From the NCBI RefSeq assembly GCF_024679245.1, contig NC_090187.1, positions 22,715,995 through 22,779,994 on the forward strand: 64,000 nt of DNA, read 5' to 3'. Positions 29,740 to 42,065 of the stretch are shown here, one piece after another. The position numbers and the translations under genes were made by a program. How positions within the stretch are numbered: position 1 is the stretch's first letter; each line of letters begins with the position of its first letter. Source of the stretch: Pseudorasbora parva. Taxonomy: Eukaryota > Chordata > Actinopteri > Cypriniformes > Gobionidae. The notes beneath the pieces were generated by a model. That model did no database searches. It saw nothing but the letters and a program-made list of their open reading frames with translations, and was not told the origin of the DNA.

Positions 29740-30010
29740 ATCCCTACTACCAAACACTGTGGGGTCCACTCACTGATGTCAGAGAGACAGACAGGTCAAT
29801 TATGAAGACGTGACAGCCTCCAGCAAACTCACAATGGGCTCAGGGTGACGTGTATTCAAGGACGAATCTCTCTTTTAAATCAGCACACTCCACCTGTCTG
29901 TGTGATTACCCAGAGCCAACTAATACCTGTCACCTGCGATAACCTTTCATTCGCTTTCACCTTAATGGAGGTGTGTTCAATGAAGTAAACAGCAAGCGGT
30001 GTTGTTCAGC
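29740..30010. other. Non-repetitive stretch, candidate non-coding element
   Basis: Balanced composition with clustered E-box cores (CACCTG at about 29889 and 29930; CACCTGCGATAACC near 29932) between repeat-derived segments. A regulatory role is only a possibility. Confidence 0.2.
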
Positions 30011-30329
30011 TCTCGGGCCTTCATTTAGCACTGCTTTATTTATTTATTTATTTTTATTCGAGAGCTCAAATCAGGTGTGAAGTTATTTAGTCACCTGGGG
30101 CACAAATAATTTTTCTGAGCTTTTATAGCACAAATAGTTGGAAAATATGTTCAACTAAATTAATTATTTCATATTAAACATACACTGTAAAAAAAGAAAA
30201 GTTGACATAACTTAAAATTGTAAGGCAACTTGCTGCACAGCGCTTTTGAGTTTACTCAACTTTTACACAAAATAGGTCACTCAACTCCATTAACTGAGTA
30301 AAGTCATATGTCTCCCAATTTAAGATCTT

Positions 30330-30625
30330 GGTAACACTTTAGTATGGGGAACACATATTCACTATTAACTACGACTTTTGCCTCAATAAAATTAATTGAT
30401 TTAATTGATTTTGCCTAATTTACTGCTTATTAATAGTAAGGTCGTTTTTGTAGCATTTAAGTTCAGGTATTGGGTAGGATTAAGGGATGTAGAATAAGGT
30501 CATGACGAATAAGGCATTAATATGTGCTTTATAAGTACTAATAAACAGCCAATATCCTAGTAATATGCATGCTAATAAGCAAATAGTTCATAGTTAATAA
30601 CTGAACCCTAAAATAAAGTGTTACC
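30330..30625. mobile_element. 296-bp foldback MITE with TAACACTTTA-type ends
   Basis: The ends GGTAACACTTTA and its inverted copy TAAAGTGTTACC bound the element. AAGATCTT is present on both sides (30322-30329 and 30626-30633), consistent with an 8-bp hAT-style duplication. Because AAGATCTT is its own reverse complement, it could equally be the outermost part of the inverted repeat. A longer relative lies at 42066-42481. Confidence 0.62.
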
Positions 30626-31109
30626 AAGATCTTTTGTTCGTTTTTATCTTTTTTTTTTCTTTTTCTTTTTTTTTGCGTAGATTTTTTGTGTGTTTGTTTT
30701 TGGCTGCTGAATTCTAGAAAAGATCCAGCTGTAACCAGAAAAGCTGAATAAGGTTTAAAACCAATTGTGCATTAAGCACAATTGGTTTTGACATTCCTTT
30801 GAGAGTCCCACAGACATCAAGAATCAGCCCATTAATCTCTACAATGGTGCCATGCTTCATGCCGCAATGCATGCTGGGAGCCGTGGATGAATTTTGCATA
30901 ATGCACCCAGAATGCATTGTTCACTTGTTGCAACTTGTATGCTTGCAATTGCAATCGCTTGTAATTGCAATTACACATCAAATTTACAATTAATACAACA
31001 ATTGGTCCAAAATTGTCACTGGTTAGCCAACGTTTTTGCATTTAATTGTCCAGTTAACTAAAACATATTAATTAGCCTAAATTTTGGTGAGCTGGAATTT
31101 TACAGATAT

Positions 31110-31280
31110 TCACACACAGCGTGTTTCTTCATTCAAATGCGCTACTATTCCTTTGCTTTTCTATGTAAACACACACTTACTATCACTATACACTGACATG
31201 CAAAACCGTTCCACTTGCTACTGCTAACGTTAAATCACTTACAATATTCCATAAACCAAAAAATGTCATCATAAGCCATG
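31110..31280. repeat. Fragment of TTAA family B element
   Basis: Matches the interior of the complete copy near 5145-5290, including CATTCAAATGC, TGCAAAACCGTT and CCATAAACC. No ends are present. Confidence 0.5.
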
Positions 31281-31505
31281 AGTAAACTCACACACACACG
31301 TTGTAAAACTTGCACATGACATGGTGTTCTAAAAGTTAAAACCCCTTACCTGTCATCTCCCGATTTGACAAATGGAGCATTTAGACATGCTCACAGTATA
31401 AAGACAGCTGCTCATACGGTATTCTGAATATACACATAACCAATATATATTTAGAAAGCCAACACTTGAGAGTTCACAGCTGAATACTCAGAATTACTCA
31501 GACAG

Positions 31506-31507
<2 letters not shown>

Positions 31508-31535
<28 letters not shown>
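31508..31535. repeat. (TA)n microsatellite
   Basis: Short TA run with further TA-rich sequence to about 31580. Confidence 0.85.
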
Positions 31536-31536
<1 letters not shown>

Positions 31537-32003
31537 GGCCAAAACATAAAAATATATATATTTTAATATTTTATATATATTTCTTCATGTATAAAAATAG
31601 TATGTGAATGTAGTATAACGACTTAACGAACTAAACTGAAGGCACAAGTGTGGTCATGCTTTATTTAAAATCTGAGGCTATTTCCAAAACTAGGAATTTT
31701 ATGAAACATTTCCTAAGACCATGTCTTGAACACAAAATGAACGAATCACTGTCTGAGACAACTCGGTAGTCCCAAGTCATATTACAGTTGAGAAGACTGA
31801 TTTCGTTTTGTTGGTTCAGCAACAATCCATACTGTAAAAATCTCATACAACAAAAACAATCTTAGTACTAATATCCACCAGCTTTTTTTTTTTTGTTCAC
31901 TCAACTTTTGTAAATAACAGTTATACAAACTGAAAATAAGTTGTCTGTGCACTATAAAAAATTATTTAGAAAAAAGTTACCTGGCTGCCTTAGACACACA
32001 CAT

Positions 32004-33404
32004 ACAGACATCTAGAATCAGCATATGAATCTCAACAATGGTGACATGTTTCATGCTGCAATGGATGCTGGGAGCCCTCATTTTAATACTACGTTGGCTC
32101 CAGGGATGTAGTGGAGGCTAAACGGACGTAAACGCTGTTAACACACCTCCCAAAATTCGGAAATAGCGTTTACCCACCTCCAAAGTGCATTTATCCACCT
32201 CTAAATTGAGTTTATCCACCTCTAAAAGCCTACAGTTCCTAAGCTATTTTAAATTAAACTTATATCGTTTTAGTTTCATATTGTTCATTTTCATTGGTTG
32301 TTTGTTGTACAGTTAGACAAAGTCTTTCATATTGCGCTGCAACTGTCAGTGAGAGTAGTGGGAAGTTCGGATCATTTTACTGACTCGGATCTTTGAGTCT
32401 CGTTCAGCAAACTGAACCAATCTTTTCTCTTTCCGTCTCTATGGGACTGACAGGAAGAACAAAAGACTCGGATCTCACCTGTCGATTCAGAATCAGAACG
32501 ATCAGAACCCATATGTTGCGTAATGCGCATGCACGGTCAACACAAAATGAATGAATCACTCTCTGAGACAACTCGGTAGTCCCGAGTCATATTAAAGATT
32601 CGTTCAAAATGAATGAATCATTCATAAAACGACACGCAACCAAGATTCAAAAATGGATATAGGGCAATTTTCAAAATGACATAATTATCCATTTGTAGTA
32701 CATTTAATCAGCTTGTGACACTTTTCAATCACTTTTTAAGTGGACAAAGAGGCACTCTGTACATTGGTGTGATATTAATTAATCACAGACCAGCTGGTTT
32801 AATGTAGAGAGCATGTCGGAAAAAAAAAAGCTATAATGATGCAGTATATTGTGTATTCAAATGGAACATTTTTGGTTTTATTGTTTTTTTTTAGTTTAGC
32901 AAAATCGTCTGGCTACACTTGGGAAACTACAGTGCAACTTATATTGTCTTTGTTCTGTTAATTACAGAAACTAACATATTTTCAAATTAAAATATGTGGC
33001 TCCAAATGCATCCTTCTGTCGTTAATCTGCACCTGCCTCATTAGCAATTGGCAAAAACTGTAATCGACAACTATTTTGATAATCGATTAGTCGGCTTGAG
33101 TATTTTTTTTAAGACAAAAGTAAAATTATTTGATTCCAGCTTGTTTAATGTGAATGTTCTAGTGTGTTCTCTCATATGTGCTCATATTAGCCACCTCATA
33201 AAATTAGTACGAATTGCCGTGAGATCGGGCTGCATACACCGGTAGGCAGTGGCCCACCTTACCGTGACCATGATGCGGTCACCCAGAATTTATAGTTTAC
33301 CCACCTCTTTTTTTTACCACTACCCAGTAAGTGCATTGCTGCATGAAGCATGTCACCATTGTTGAGATTCACATGCTGATTTATGATGTCTGTATGTGGT
33401 AAAA
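32004..33404. repeat. Large inverted repeat with internal insertion
   Basis: The left arm (about 32004-32080) contains ATCTCAACAATGGTGACATG, and the right arm (33335-33404) contains its reverse complement CATGTCACCATTGTTGAGAT. The 1.25-kb interior begins with repeated CCACCTC motifs (about 32140-32225), which recur near 33298-33306. A third copy of the arm is at about 30810-30890. This looks like a foldback element carrying a second insertion. Confidence 0.5.
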
Positions 33405-33409
33405 CATGA

Positions 33410-33775
33410 CAACAAGATGCGTTTAGCCACTTAGCCATTGTTTAAATTCACCTAAATAGTGTTTAAGACGGCTAGCTGTATCTCGCACTGAAGTCCCGTG
33501 GGAGCTCAGTTAGCCGAAAAAAATAAGCAAAATGTCTAGTTGGGAAGAGTGTAGTGTGTGTAAAGCATGATTATTTTATTACTGCACATCTTTCCTCAAG
33601 CCGTGTGTGCCCAAATGGAAGGATAAATAACGTTTATTTATTGTTTAAGCTCCGGACCATTTGCCTTTTTTCCGACTACAATCAAGGTACAACGAGTCTT
33701 CGGTGCAAGACTTCAGGTAGCCGTCTAAAACAGGTGAATTTAAACATTGGCTAAGTGGCTAAATGCATCTCTTTG
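33410..33775. mobile_element. Foldback MITE, about 0.37 kb
   Basis: The left arm GATGCGTTTAGCCACTTAGC pairs with the right arm GCTAAGTGGCTAAATGCATC, and similarity continues through AATTCACCT and AGACGGCTA for about 70 bp. No coding capacity. Confidence 0.65.
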
Positions 33776-34774
33776 TCATGTAAGGGCCCTACGTTTATGC
33801 CCCAATAACTGCCGTTTTAGCTGAGTGGGGGCTCTGGGCATTGACTGTAACAGTTCTGTGTTGCAAGTACCATCTCTATAGACTGTACTCACTTAATCTT
33901 GATATAACGATCAAAATTAACTTAAAAATTCCCCGGAGTTGTCCTTTAATGTGGTTAGCTGGAGGGCATCTTGGATCATTTTGGTCTTTTTTTAAAATTC
34001 ATATTCAGATCTCTGACTTTCGATTACAGACTTTAGCATATCAGAGCACACCTTGTGTCTATTTTTAGTAGAAACAAAGTTGATGCTTAAAATAAACAAA
34101 AACTTGAACTCCTTTAAATCCCCCGCGTTTTATTGAGCAGTATCTAGAAAATGTCACAGTTTTTGAATTCATCAGATAGCCAGCCTAGGAATGGGTTATT
34201 TATTGTCAACTCTGCATATTGAACTGGGATAGAAGAATATTTTAACTTGACAAAATTACACAGTTCAGCTTTAAATCTGTTTTCATAGTAGCTGCTCATT
34301 GCATAATTCTGTGGTTCTGGTTCTGCTGACTCATTATCAAACATATGAATTTTTAGAATCCACCCACATCTTTCCCACTTTCCTATTTCCCAGTTCTTAT
34401 GCTCAATGTGCACCTGTACTGTCACAGTACAAGCCAGAATAATGCAACTGACAGCCAAAAAGACTTTAATTTAGAGTCCTGTTCCCCATGTACACACTAT
34501 GCACTTATTATAGTAATTACAAAATTAAGTACTAACCCTGAATCTACCCCTAAACCTAACCTTCACCCATTTTACCTTATATTATTCAGCACTTTCTCGT
34601 GAAAGTACACCGTAGAGGTAAAGCAAGTATCCTGTAAAATAAAATGCCACCAGCACAATAGTTTGAACACCTTTTATGGCATGTATAGTATAGCGTCCTC
34701 AAATTGATATAGACTCTTCATTTCAAGTCCCACTTAAAATGCCATTGCATTTCATGTCACAAGAAGGTTATTTT

Positions 34775-35020
34775 TGAAGACTTCCGATGAAAAAGCCTCT
34801 AAAAGCCACTTCGGTCAAAAATGAAATAATGATACTGAGTGAATGCTCTCAGCATATAGTATGTGTTCATAAAATACTTTAAATTCAAACCCATGTCCTC
34901 AGCCCATTCAGAAGTACCAGTATTTAGATAGAAACTTATACATGGAAGCCTAAAAAAAAATGCTTATTTTGAAGAAAAATGTGAGACGGACTTAGAGGCT
35001 TTTGCATCTGAAGTCTTCAG
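34775..35020 (+). mobile_element. TIR element, family D, complete copy
   Basis: The ends TGAAGACTTCCGATGAAAAA and, inverted, TGAAGACTTCAGATGCAAAA bound a 246-bp element with AGCCTCTAA in both arms. An interrupted copy lies in the opposite orientation at 26530-27025. Confidence 0.62.
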
Positions 35021-35240
35021 AAACAAAGTGATTTGTTAAAGAAAGATGATAAATCGATAGATCTAGTGTTGACAAATGAATGCAGTCAATATTGTGTCAC
35101 TGTATTTGTTTGTGGTTAGTGGAACATATTGATTGAACTTGAGGAGAACTGACTATGTCCACTTCAAAGACATTTACATTTCAAATATGATGAAACATGA
35201 ACATTAGGAGCCCGATCACGAAATGCGTATCAATAAAATG

Positions 35241-35428
35241 AGGCAAAATGAGTTTTGTCGTTGGTATGCAGTTTTTGCGTGCATATGATACACACTTTAT
35301 GGCGTATATTACACACGAAACCCCCACCACCATCCAAGAGTATGTCATATACACACCATAAAGTCATATCATATACACACGAACAACTGCGTACCATATG
35401 CACAACAAAACTCATTTTGACATATACT
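35241..35428. repeat. Short foldback repeat
   Basis: AAAATGAGTTTTGT at the left is repeated inverted as ACAAAACTCATTTT at about 35403-35416, with weaker similarity inward (GGTATGCAGTTTTTGCG versus CAACTGCGTACC). Confidence 0.5.
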
Positions 35429-36329
35429 TTCGATAACATTGCACACTCGTACAATTGACACACATTCTCATGTGGTCGTGTTGATGTTAGTGAAAAGATC
35501 CTGCAAAACTTGTTTCATGTAATGTTGTGCTTATCTACCTTTAAAAGATATTACACTTGATATGGTCTTATCTAATGCAATAGCATTCAGGTTTTTTTCA
35601 GATACAAGGTCAGTGTTGCTGATTTTCTAAAACTTCACTTTCATGAAAGATGCAACAAACAAACTTACACTTATAAAGCACGAATGAAACTGAATTAGGT
35701 CGTCTAGGTCAGCTGTCTTCAAACTATCTCATCTGTCTTTCAGTAAATAGGGGAATATTACTGAGAAATGTATTGATGTGAAATGTCATTATTCTCTTCC
35801 TGGTGGGCTTAATTTGAAATAGAACATTACTTGTGTAATGCTGCAAATTGAGTTCAAATGACGTGAAGTGTGAACATTTTACAAAACTGTTTTTAAACTA
35901 ATAATGGAGCTGTTCAAATTTATGTTGTCATGTGGTCGATACAAGCAGGTGGTTATGGCTAAAATGCTCAATTAACTATGCAGGGTATTATACTAACAGT
36001 GACATATTTTGTTGTTGTTGTTGTTGGGTGTTGGGGTGGTTGCTAGGGGTACAATTGTGGGATCAGTAAGATTAGTAAGAACAAAAATCACTATTTTCAC
36101 TTAGAAAATTGCATCTACAGATATTTGCACATACAAAATAACCTCATTCGCTAAGAAAATATGTTACTTTTACTTAGTGTGAATTTGAATATCTGTGAAT
36201 TGGTACAATTGAATTCAATTTGGCCAACTGAAAAATGTAGATGTGATCAGTCACTAGAAAATTTTCAATTGGAGACCTCATTTTTATTTATTTATTTTTT
36301 ACAGTGCAGATTATATTTACACTAAGTGA

Positions 36330-37440
36330 AAATATTGGCAATACTTGCTATTTACACCAAGTGCAAATAGTGATAGATGCTTTTCACACCAAGTGTAAAT
36401 AGTGATATGCTTTTCACACCAATTTGTAAATAGTGATATGCTTTTCACACCAAGTGTAAATAGTGATAGATGCTATTCACACCAAGTGTAAATAGTGATA
36501 GATGCTATTCACACCAAGTGTAAATAGTAATTGCTAATTGTAAATAGTAGATGCTATTCACACCAAGTGCAAATAGTTTTCACACCAAGTGTAAATAGTG
36601 ATATGCTTTTCACACCAAGTGTAAATAGTGATATGCTATTCACAGCAAGTGTAAATAGTGATAGATGCTTTTCACACCAAGTGTAAATAGTGATATGCTT
36701 TTCACACCAATTTGTAAATAGTGATATGCTTTTCACACCAAGTGTAAATAGTGATAGATGCTATTCACACCAAGTGTAAATAGTGATAGATGCTATTCAC
36801 ACCAAGTGTAAATAGTAATTGCTAATTGTAAATAGTAGATGCTATTCACACCAAGTGCAAATAGTTTTCACACCAAGTGTAAATAGTGATATGCTTTTCA
36901 CACCAAGTGTAAATAGTGATATGCTATTCACAGCAAGTGTAAATAGTGATAGATGCTATTCACACCAAGTGTAAATAGTAATTGCTAATTGTAAATAGTA
37001 GATGCTATTCACACCAAGTGCAAATAGTGATAGATGCTATTCACACCAAGTGCAAATAGTGATAGATGCTATTTACACCAAGTGTAAATAGTGATAGATG
37101 CTATTCACACCAAGTGCAAATAGTGATAGATGCTATTCACACCAAGTGTAAATAGTGATAGATGCTATTCACACCAAGTGTAAATAGTGATAGATGCTAT
37201 TCACACCAAGTGTAAATAGTGATAGATGCTATTCACACCAAGTGTAAATAGCAACTACAATCTATTTACACTAAGTGTAAATAGTGATAGATGCTATTCA
37301 CACCAAGTGCAAATAGTGATAGATGCTATTCACACCAAGTGCAAATAGTGATAGATGCTATTCACACCAAGCGTAAATAGTGATAGATGCTATGCACACC
37401 AAGTGTAAATAGCAACTCCAATCTATTTACACTAAGTGAA
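36330..37440. repeat. 32-bp minisatellite with 288-bp higher-order unit
   Basis: About 34 units of a 32-bp motif around CACCAAGTGTAAATAGTGAT. Each unit contains an imperfect palindrome (TATTCACAC ... GTGTAAATA). Variant units recur in order: TTTGTAAATAGTG appears at 36423 and 36711, and AATTGCTAATTG at 36529 and 36817, both 288 bp apart, or nine units. A third AATTGCTAATTG at 36980 breaks the period. Confidence 0.88.
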
Positions 37441-37534
37441 TGTAAAATATTTTCTTAACGATAGATGTTATTTTATAAGTGCAAAAGCTGCACTGTAAAG
37501 AATAAAAAAATAATGTCTCCAATTGACACTTTTC

Positions 37535-37565
37535 TAGTGACTTTTTTTTTTTTTTTTTTTTTTTA
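37535..37565. repeat. T tract
   Basis: Poly-T run between the inner and outer right arms of the inverted-repeat element. Confidence 0.8.
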
Positions 37566-38138
37566 CAGTGTGTAGATGCAATTTACTTAGTGAAAATAGT
37601 GATATATTCTGTTTACATCATGAAAAGTAGGAGTTATTTGCAATATGTGTAAATAGCCTATGCAATTTTACACTTTATTTTGAATATTTGCTCCTCAGTA
37701 TTGTTGTACATTAACAGGATGCAATAATAACAGAGTGTAAATTATTATATTTATTAAACGTATTAAAAATTGTATCAAAGACGCAGCCTTAATGGGACAA
37801 TAAAAGCCCTCCCTACACCTACCCAATAAATACATTTATTATTTCTAAACATTTTGTTAGGAACTTTATTTCCATAATTAGAACATTTTCTTAATTTTTA
37901 GTGAAAGTAAATGCCTTTCCACTGTGATTTGTGATGAGAAAATTAAAAAAGGGATACAAGCAGATTCGAAACCCAGGTCGATCGTGTCAAAACCAAAATC
38001 CTTAAGCCTTATGCTTTACTGGTTGCACCACTAAAGACAATAAATAATTTTCTTCTTCTTTTTTGGCCCTCTTAGATCTTGTTTGCCCCAAACAGACATT
38101 AGGTGGAGCTAGTGCGAATAACACTTGCCAACAAGGCA

Positions 38139-38162
38139 TGCTATTTGCACTTGGTGTGAATA
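38139..38162 (-). repeat. Single inverted unit of the 32-bp minisatellite
   Basis: GCTATTTGCACTTGGTGTGA is the reverse complement of a minisatellite unit, standing alone about 700 bp beyond the array. Confidence 0.6.
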
Positions 38163-38239
38163 GACACTCTGTTTTTCTTTTAAATAAGTCTCTAATGCAA
38201 ATTAAGAGTGCATTTATTGAATAAAAAAATAAAACTGAA

Positions 38240-38620
38240 TATATCTGAATATATTTTAAAATATAATTTATTTATGTGATGGAAAACTGAATTTTCAGCA
38301 TCATTCATCTAGTCTTCAGTGTCACATAATCCTACAGAAATTATTCTAACATGCTGATTTGCTGCTCAAGAAAACAGCTGTGCTACTTCATATTTTTATG
38401 AAAAACTGATATATTTTATTTTCATTACTATTGGAAGAATAGAAAGTTCAAAAGAGTCTTTATTTGAAACAATATAAATGTCAATGTCACATTTTAATCA
38501 ATCTTTGATGAATAGAAAGATCTCATTAATTTGAAATAGAAATCTTTTGCAACATTATTGTCATTTTTAATTAATTGAATGTGTCCTCGCTGAATGAAAG
38601 TATTAATTCCTTACTGACCT
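38240..38620 (+). repeat. Interspersed repeat R1, copy 2
   Basis: Shares TCTTCAGTGTCACATAATCC and TTCTAACATGCTGATTTGCT with the other R1 copies and runs through GAATAGAAAGTTCAAAAGAG, the most complete copy in the window. Confidence 0.6.
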
Positions 38621-38819
38621 CAAATTCATCATTCAGTCATTTTACAGCAGACACTCGTTTATTGTAGAAGCTGTCGTACTTCTAAGCCTAAGGGTTCAAG
38701 GACAAAATGTAACTTAATAAACTGTGAACTATCTCCAATTGTGATTATTAAAAGAAAGCATTCAGAAACAAAAAGCTAGAAAGACAAAAATGTTCAAAAG
38801 CAATAAAGTAGACTGCTCC

Positions 38820-39090
38820 CCAAGTTCTGAAAGCTAATTTGCTCAAAACAGCTATTTTATGCACAATATTTTCCTCCTTAATGCTCCAAACCCTCCGCCT
38901 TCAGTTAGATGCTTTGGCACTTTTAGGATCTTTATTGTGAGCAGAAACTGCTGTAACTGCAGCCTGGAGTCTAATATTTCCCGAAGCCCTCAGTTTATGC
39001 CAGAAAATGCTACAGTGAATGCGATGACGTATGTAGAAAGAGTTTTGTTTGTGTATGTGAAAAGTACTCTGTGACTCATAATTGTGTGGT
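38820..39090. other. Non-repetitive stretch, candidate non-coding element
   Basis: Balanced composition without repeat hallmarks between AT-rich flanks. The 71-residue frame at 38859-39074 has no recognised domain. Confidence 0.2.
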
Positions 39091-40235
39091 AATGTTTTGT
39101 GGCTAAAGCATTCATTTCACTCACCTGAACAAATGTTCACCTAAGATTCAAGTGCGTAAAAAAATTGGCCTTGGGCACAGTAAAGCATCCAGAAACACGG
39201 AGATCGTTGTGCTTTATATCTTCTGACACTAAATTTACACCCAAACAATGTGGATCCTACTTTCTTAGTCGCTTGAGGCTGACAAACTGAGATGGATTTG
39301 CGATTTCACACTGCAATATGAAGCTGCTCCACTGGGTATCGTAGAAGATCATAACGGCACAAAACTCAACAATTATTTAATAAGCAACTATTCAAATAAA
39401 CAGGGAGAACCTTTCTTTCTGGCTTTTCTCTTTAAAAAGACACAGATGAGAGTGTATCAGAGAGCATTGCGGTTTCACAAGAGGTTAGTGTTCAATTCTT
39501 AGTGTTCTTAGAGTTAGTGTTCAGTGTTAAACAGGCGCAGCGCGGAGCTTCATGTCCGGTGTGTGACCCCTTTAAGGCCGCTGGGCCGGGCCGCGCCTTT
39601 AAAATTTGAACACATTCAATGAGTGTACATACACACACTGGTTATACTGATTTCACCATGTGCTACAAGATTGTGCAGCTCTTCTGTCAGAAGTCGATTC
39701 AAAATTGAGCTTGCGCATATATAATGTTCGCATCTGGTGTGAGATCCTGAGACACGGCGCTGATCTTCGGTGTGCCTTTACGCACAATCGGCTTAGGAAC
39801 ATGCATGTAAACGCACTCAAAGTTCTCTTTTCCTCTCTAGGTAGGTACATTTTTTTAGGTTTATTATGTTTAGTTTATTAGTAGACTAGTATCGTGCCCC
39901 TCCCAACCCATTCACACACACATAGATGATTCGACAATTCTGATTCGAATGTGTAAATCCTGAGTTGAGGACACCCCTACATTCCTGCATGGGCCTGTTC
40001 TCACCATTTCATTAGAAAATGCAAGAGAGATAGGTGTGGAAACCTATGGAGAGGAGGTCAGCAACTGTCCCGCCACGTTGACTCAAAATTTCCAGTGTGA
40101 CGAATGAACCGTAAGTGATATTAGCTGCAGACTTTTTGACTTGAGGGTGTGATAGCATTTTCAATACCATTTTTGTATAAAAATATATGTGCCATGCAAA
40201 GTTTCTTTCTTCTGCTGAACACAAAAGAATATATT
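39091..40235. other. Unassigned interval with a GC-rich patch
   Basis: A GC-rich patch at about 39530-39600 (GCCGCTGGGCCGGGCC) stands out. The interval ends with sequence (CTTTCTTCTGCTGAACACAA) that I recognise as a common fish repeat end. No gene is supported. Confidence 0.35.
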
Positions 40236-40750
40236 TTAAAGGGGTGATGCATTGAGAAATCAACCTTCCCTTGAGCTTTTGATGTATAAAAGGTCATGGT
40301 AATATAAGAATATCCTGTAAGTTTCAGAGATGAAATCTTCAGTGTTAGTCAAAGAAAAGCTTTTATAGACACCAGGCCTAGACAATGATTGTGTGCACAT
40401 CTATAAGTCATCACGCAACGAAACGTCTCTATAGAATAATAAGCACATCTAATTCAGTAGCCCCGCCCACCGACTCATGGAGCTGTTTGGATCACTAGCC
40501 AGTATCAATTAACATGCCAAAGAAGATAGCAAGATATTGTGGAAGGACACCGCTGCATAAACTTCCTTCGGATCTTAATATTAGGAATGTGTGATACTTC
40601 ATTCATTTATTTTTAAAGAAGTTCGAGCTCCAAGGGAAGACATGTACGTGTGTTCGCTTCATTTCACTGCGGAATCATTTGTAAACAAGTCTCAGGTGCT
40701 GGATTTGCAGACACAATGTTGTGCCTTTTACAAATGCAAATAATTAAATG
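40236..40750 (-). mobile_element. TTAA family A element, copy 3, half only
   Basis: TTAA at 40236-40239 is followed by AGGGGTGATGCATTGAGAAA, matching the left edge of copy 1 (291 onward) through GGTCATGGTAATATAAGAAT and AGCTTTTATAGA. Similarity ends near 40750; the other half and its TTAA are missing. Confidence 0.6.
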
Positions 40751-40754
40751 TGTG

Positions 40755-40925
40755 TTGGGAATCCGTGTGTGGACCACGGATGCTGCCTGTCATTGACTTA
40801 CATAGGCATCACTTCCGTGGACCCATCACAGAATTTTTGGCGATTCCGTGAAACTACCACGGATTTTTGAGTTAAGGGTCCGTTGTTCATTTCACAGAAT
40901 TCTGTGAGACCAGGTTGTCATATAC
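40755..40925. repeat. Interspersed repeat fragment
   Basis: Contains TCCGTGTGTGGACCACGGAT and GGTCCGTTGTTCATTTCACA with internal inverted matches (CCACGGAT / ATTCCGTGAAA). It resembles repeats I know from fish genomes, but the family is not identified. Confidence 0.35.
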
Positions 40926-42065
40926 ATGTAATCTTTATTGTGCTACTTTATCTGTATCTTATTCAAAACGGGCAAAAATCTGTGAGAAATATAAGACAAT
41001 AAGACAAAATAACTGATACAAAAGCTGTTATGTAGGACCAATAACATTATGAGCAGTGCTGTGTCATATGCTAGCTGTCCTGTGCACAAGAAGACCCGCG
41101 TTCGTGTCTCAGCTCAAGGCTCAGGTTTATTTGTTCATTAATGAGAAATTTGTTTCCCATTCCAAATGGGAAAAAGCCCACAGCAACATCTTTCAGCAAC
41201 ATTGCCAGGCAACATTGCTCAAAAAGTTGCCCTGTGTATCATCAGCTTGAGTGCTGGCATGGTTCGTTTGGCCGGCCATTTGGAGCGGAGTTCGGTTGGG
41301 CTTGAGCACAGTTCACAAGCAGTGTAAGCGCTAACCGCACCAGAGCACAGAAAAGCTGTGCGCTACTGTCAACAAACACCAAATTAGTACTACTTGGATA
41401 CACTTTCAATTAAATCAAGTATATTTAGGTTTATAATGGTCCTGGTTATCTCCTTATTGAGTAACATAATTTGTAGTTTGCAAAGCTGAAATTCCTCCAT
41501 CAAAGTTAGCTCCCTCCATAAAAATTATTCCAATACGTGCAGTGCAAATGTGGACATTTTCGCCATTTGTGAGAAAACGCTTCCCCACCATTGACAGAAT
41601 TTCGTCTTTCTGTGTTTTCACTGTTATACGTCTTTCTGTGTTTTCACTGTTATACGGTAAGGGGGCCCACCATATAACATCTTCTGAAAGAGTAATGCCT
41701 TTCTGGATCAAAACACAAGCAAAGAAGATGCAGTAACAAGCAATCTCCTATGAAATCATATGCAAATGTAAGATAACGTGCTCATCAAATTTAAACAGTA
41801 TACAAGTCAAAACTGCCTAATGTTTCTGAATGAAATGTCAACCCAAGACAAGGTATAGGACTGTGCAAGCATTGGGGTGTTGATGGTCTACTAAATCTGT
41901 GTTTTAATCATCGTTCTGAATTTGACCTAGATGTAGTCTTTTACAAAAACCTGATTTTCTCAGCTTTTTCTCAAAATGTTGCTTTTGTTTTATGAAACTT
42001 ACCCACATTCAAGTGTTGATACAAAAAATTAAAGAAAGTATGAAGCTAGAATACAAGTTTTTTTG
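40926..42065. other. Unassigned interval with a 26-bp tandem duplication
   Basis: At 41603-41654 the 26-bp unit GTCTTTCTGTGTTTTCACTG plus TTATAC occurs twice head to tail. Otherwise nothing is recognised. Confidence 0.45.

Larger units (their letters stand above)
36082..37606. repeat. Nested inverted-repeat element enclosing a minisatellite
   Basis: Outer arms: ATCACTATTTTCACTTAG at 36088 and the inverted CTTAGTGAAAATAGTGAT near 37587, continuing into GATGCAATTT. Inner arms: GTCACTAGAAAA at 36250 extending through CAATTGGAGAC to TTTACAGTGCAG, with inverted counterparts at 37487-37541. The centre is the 32-bp minisatellite at 36330-37440. The whole could fold as one long hairpin with a repetitive loop. 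Confidence 0.65.

Noticed and set aside
36330..37440. CRISPR-like array
   Set aside because: Units are contiguous and variable without unique spacers, and the genome is eukaryotic.
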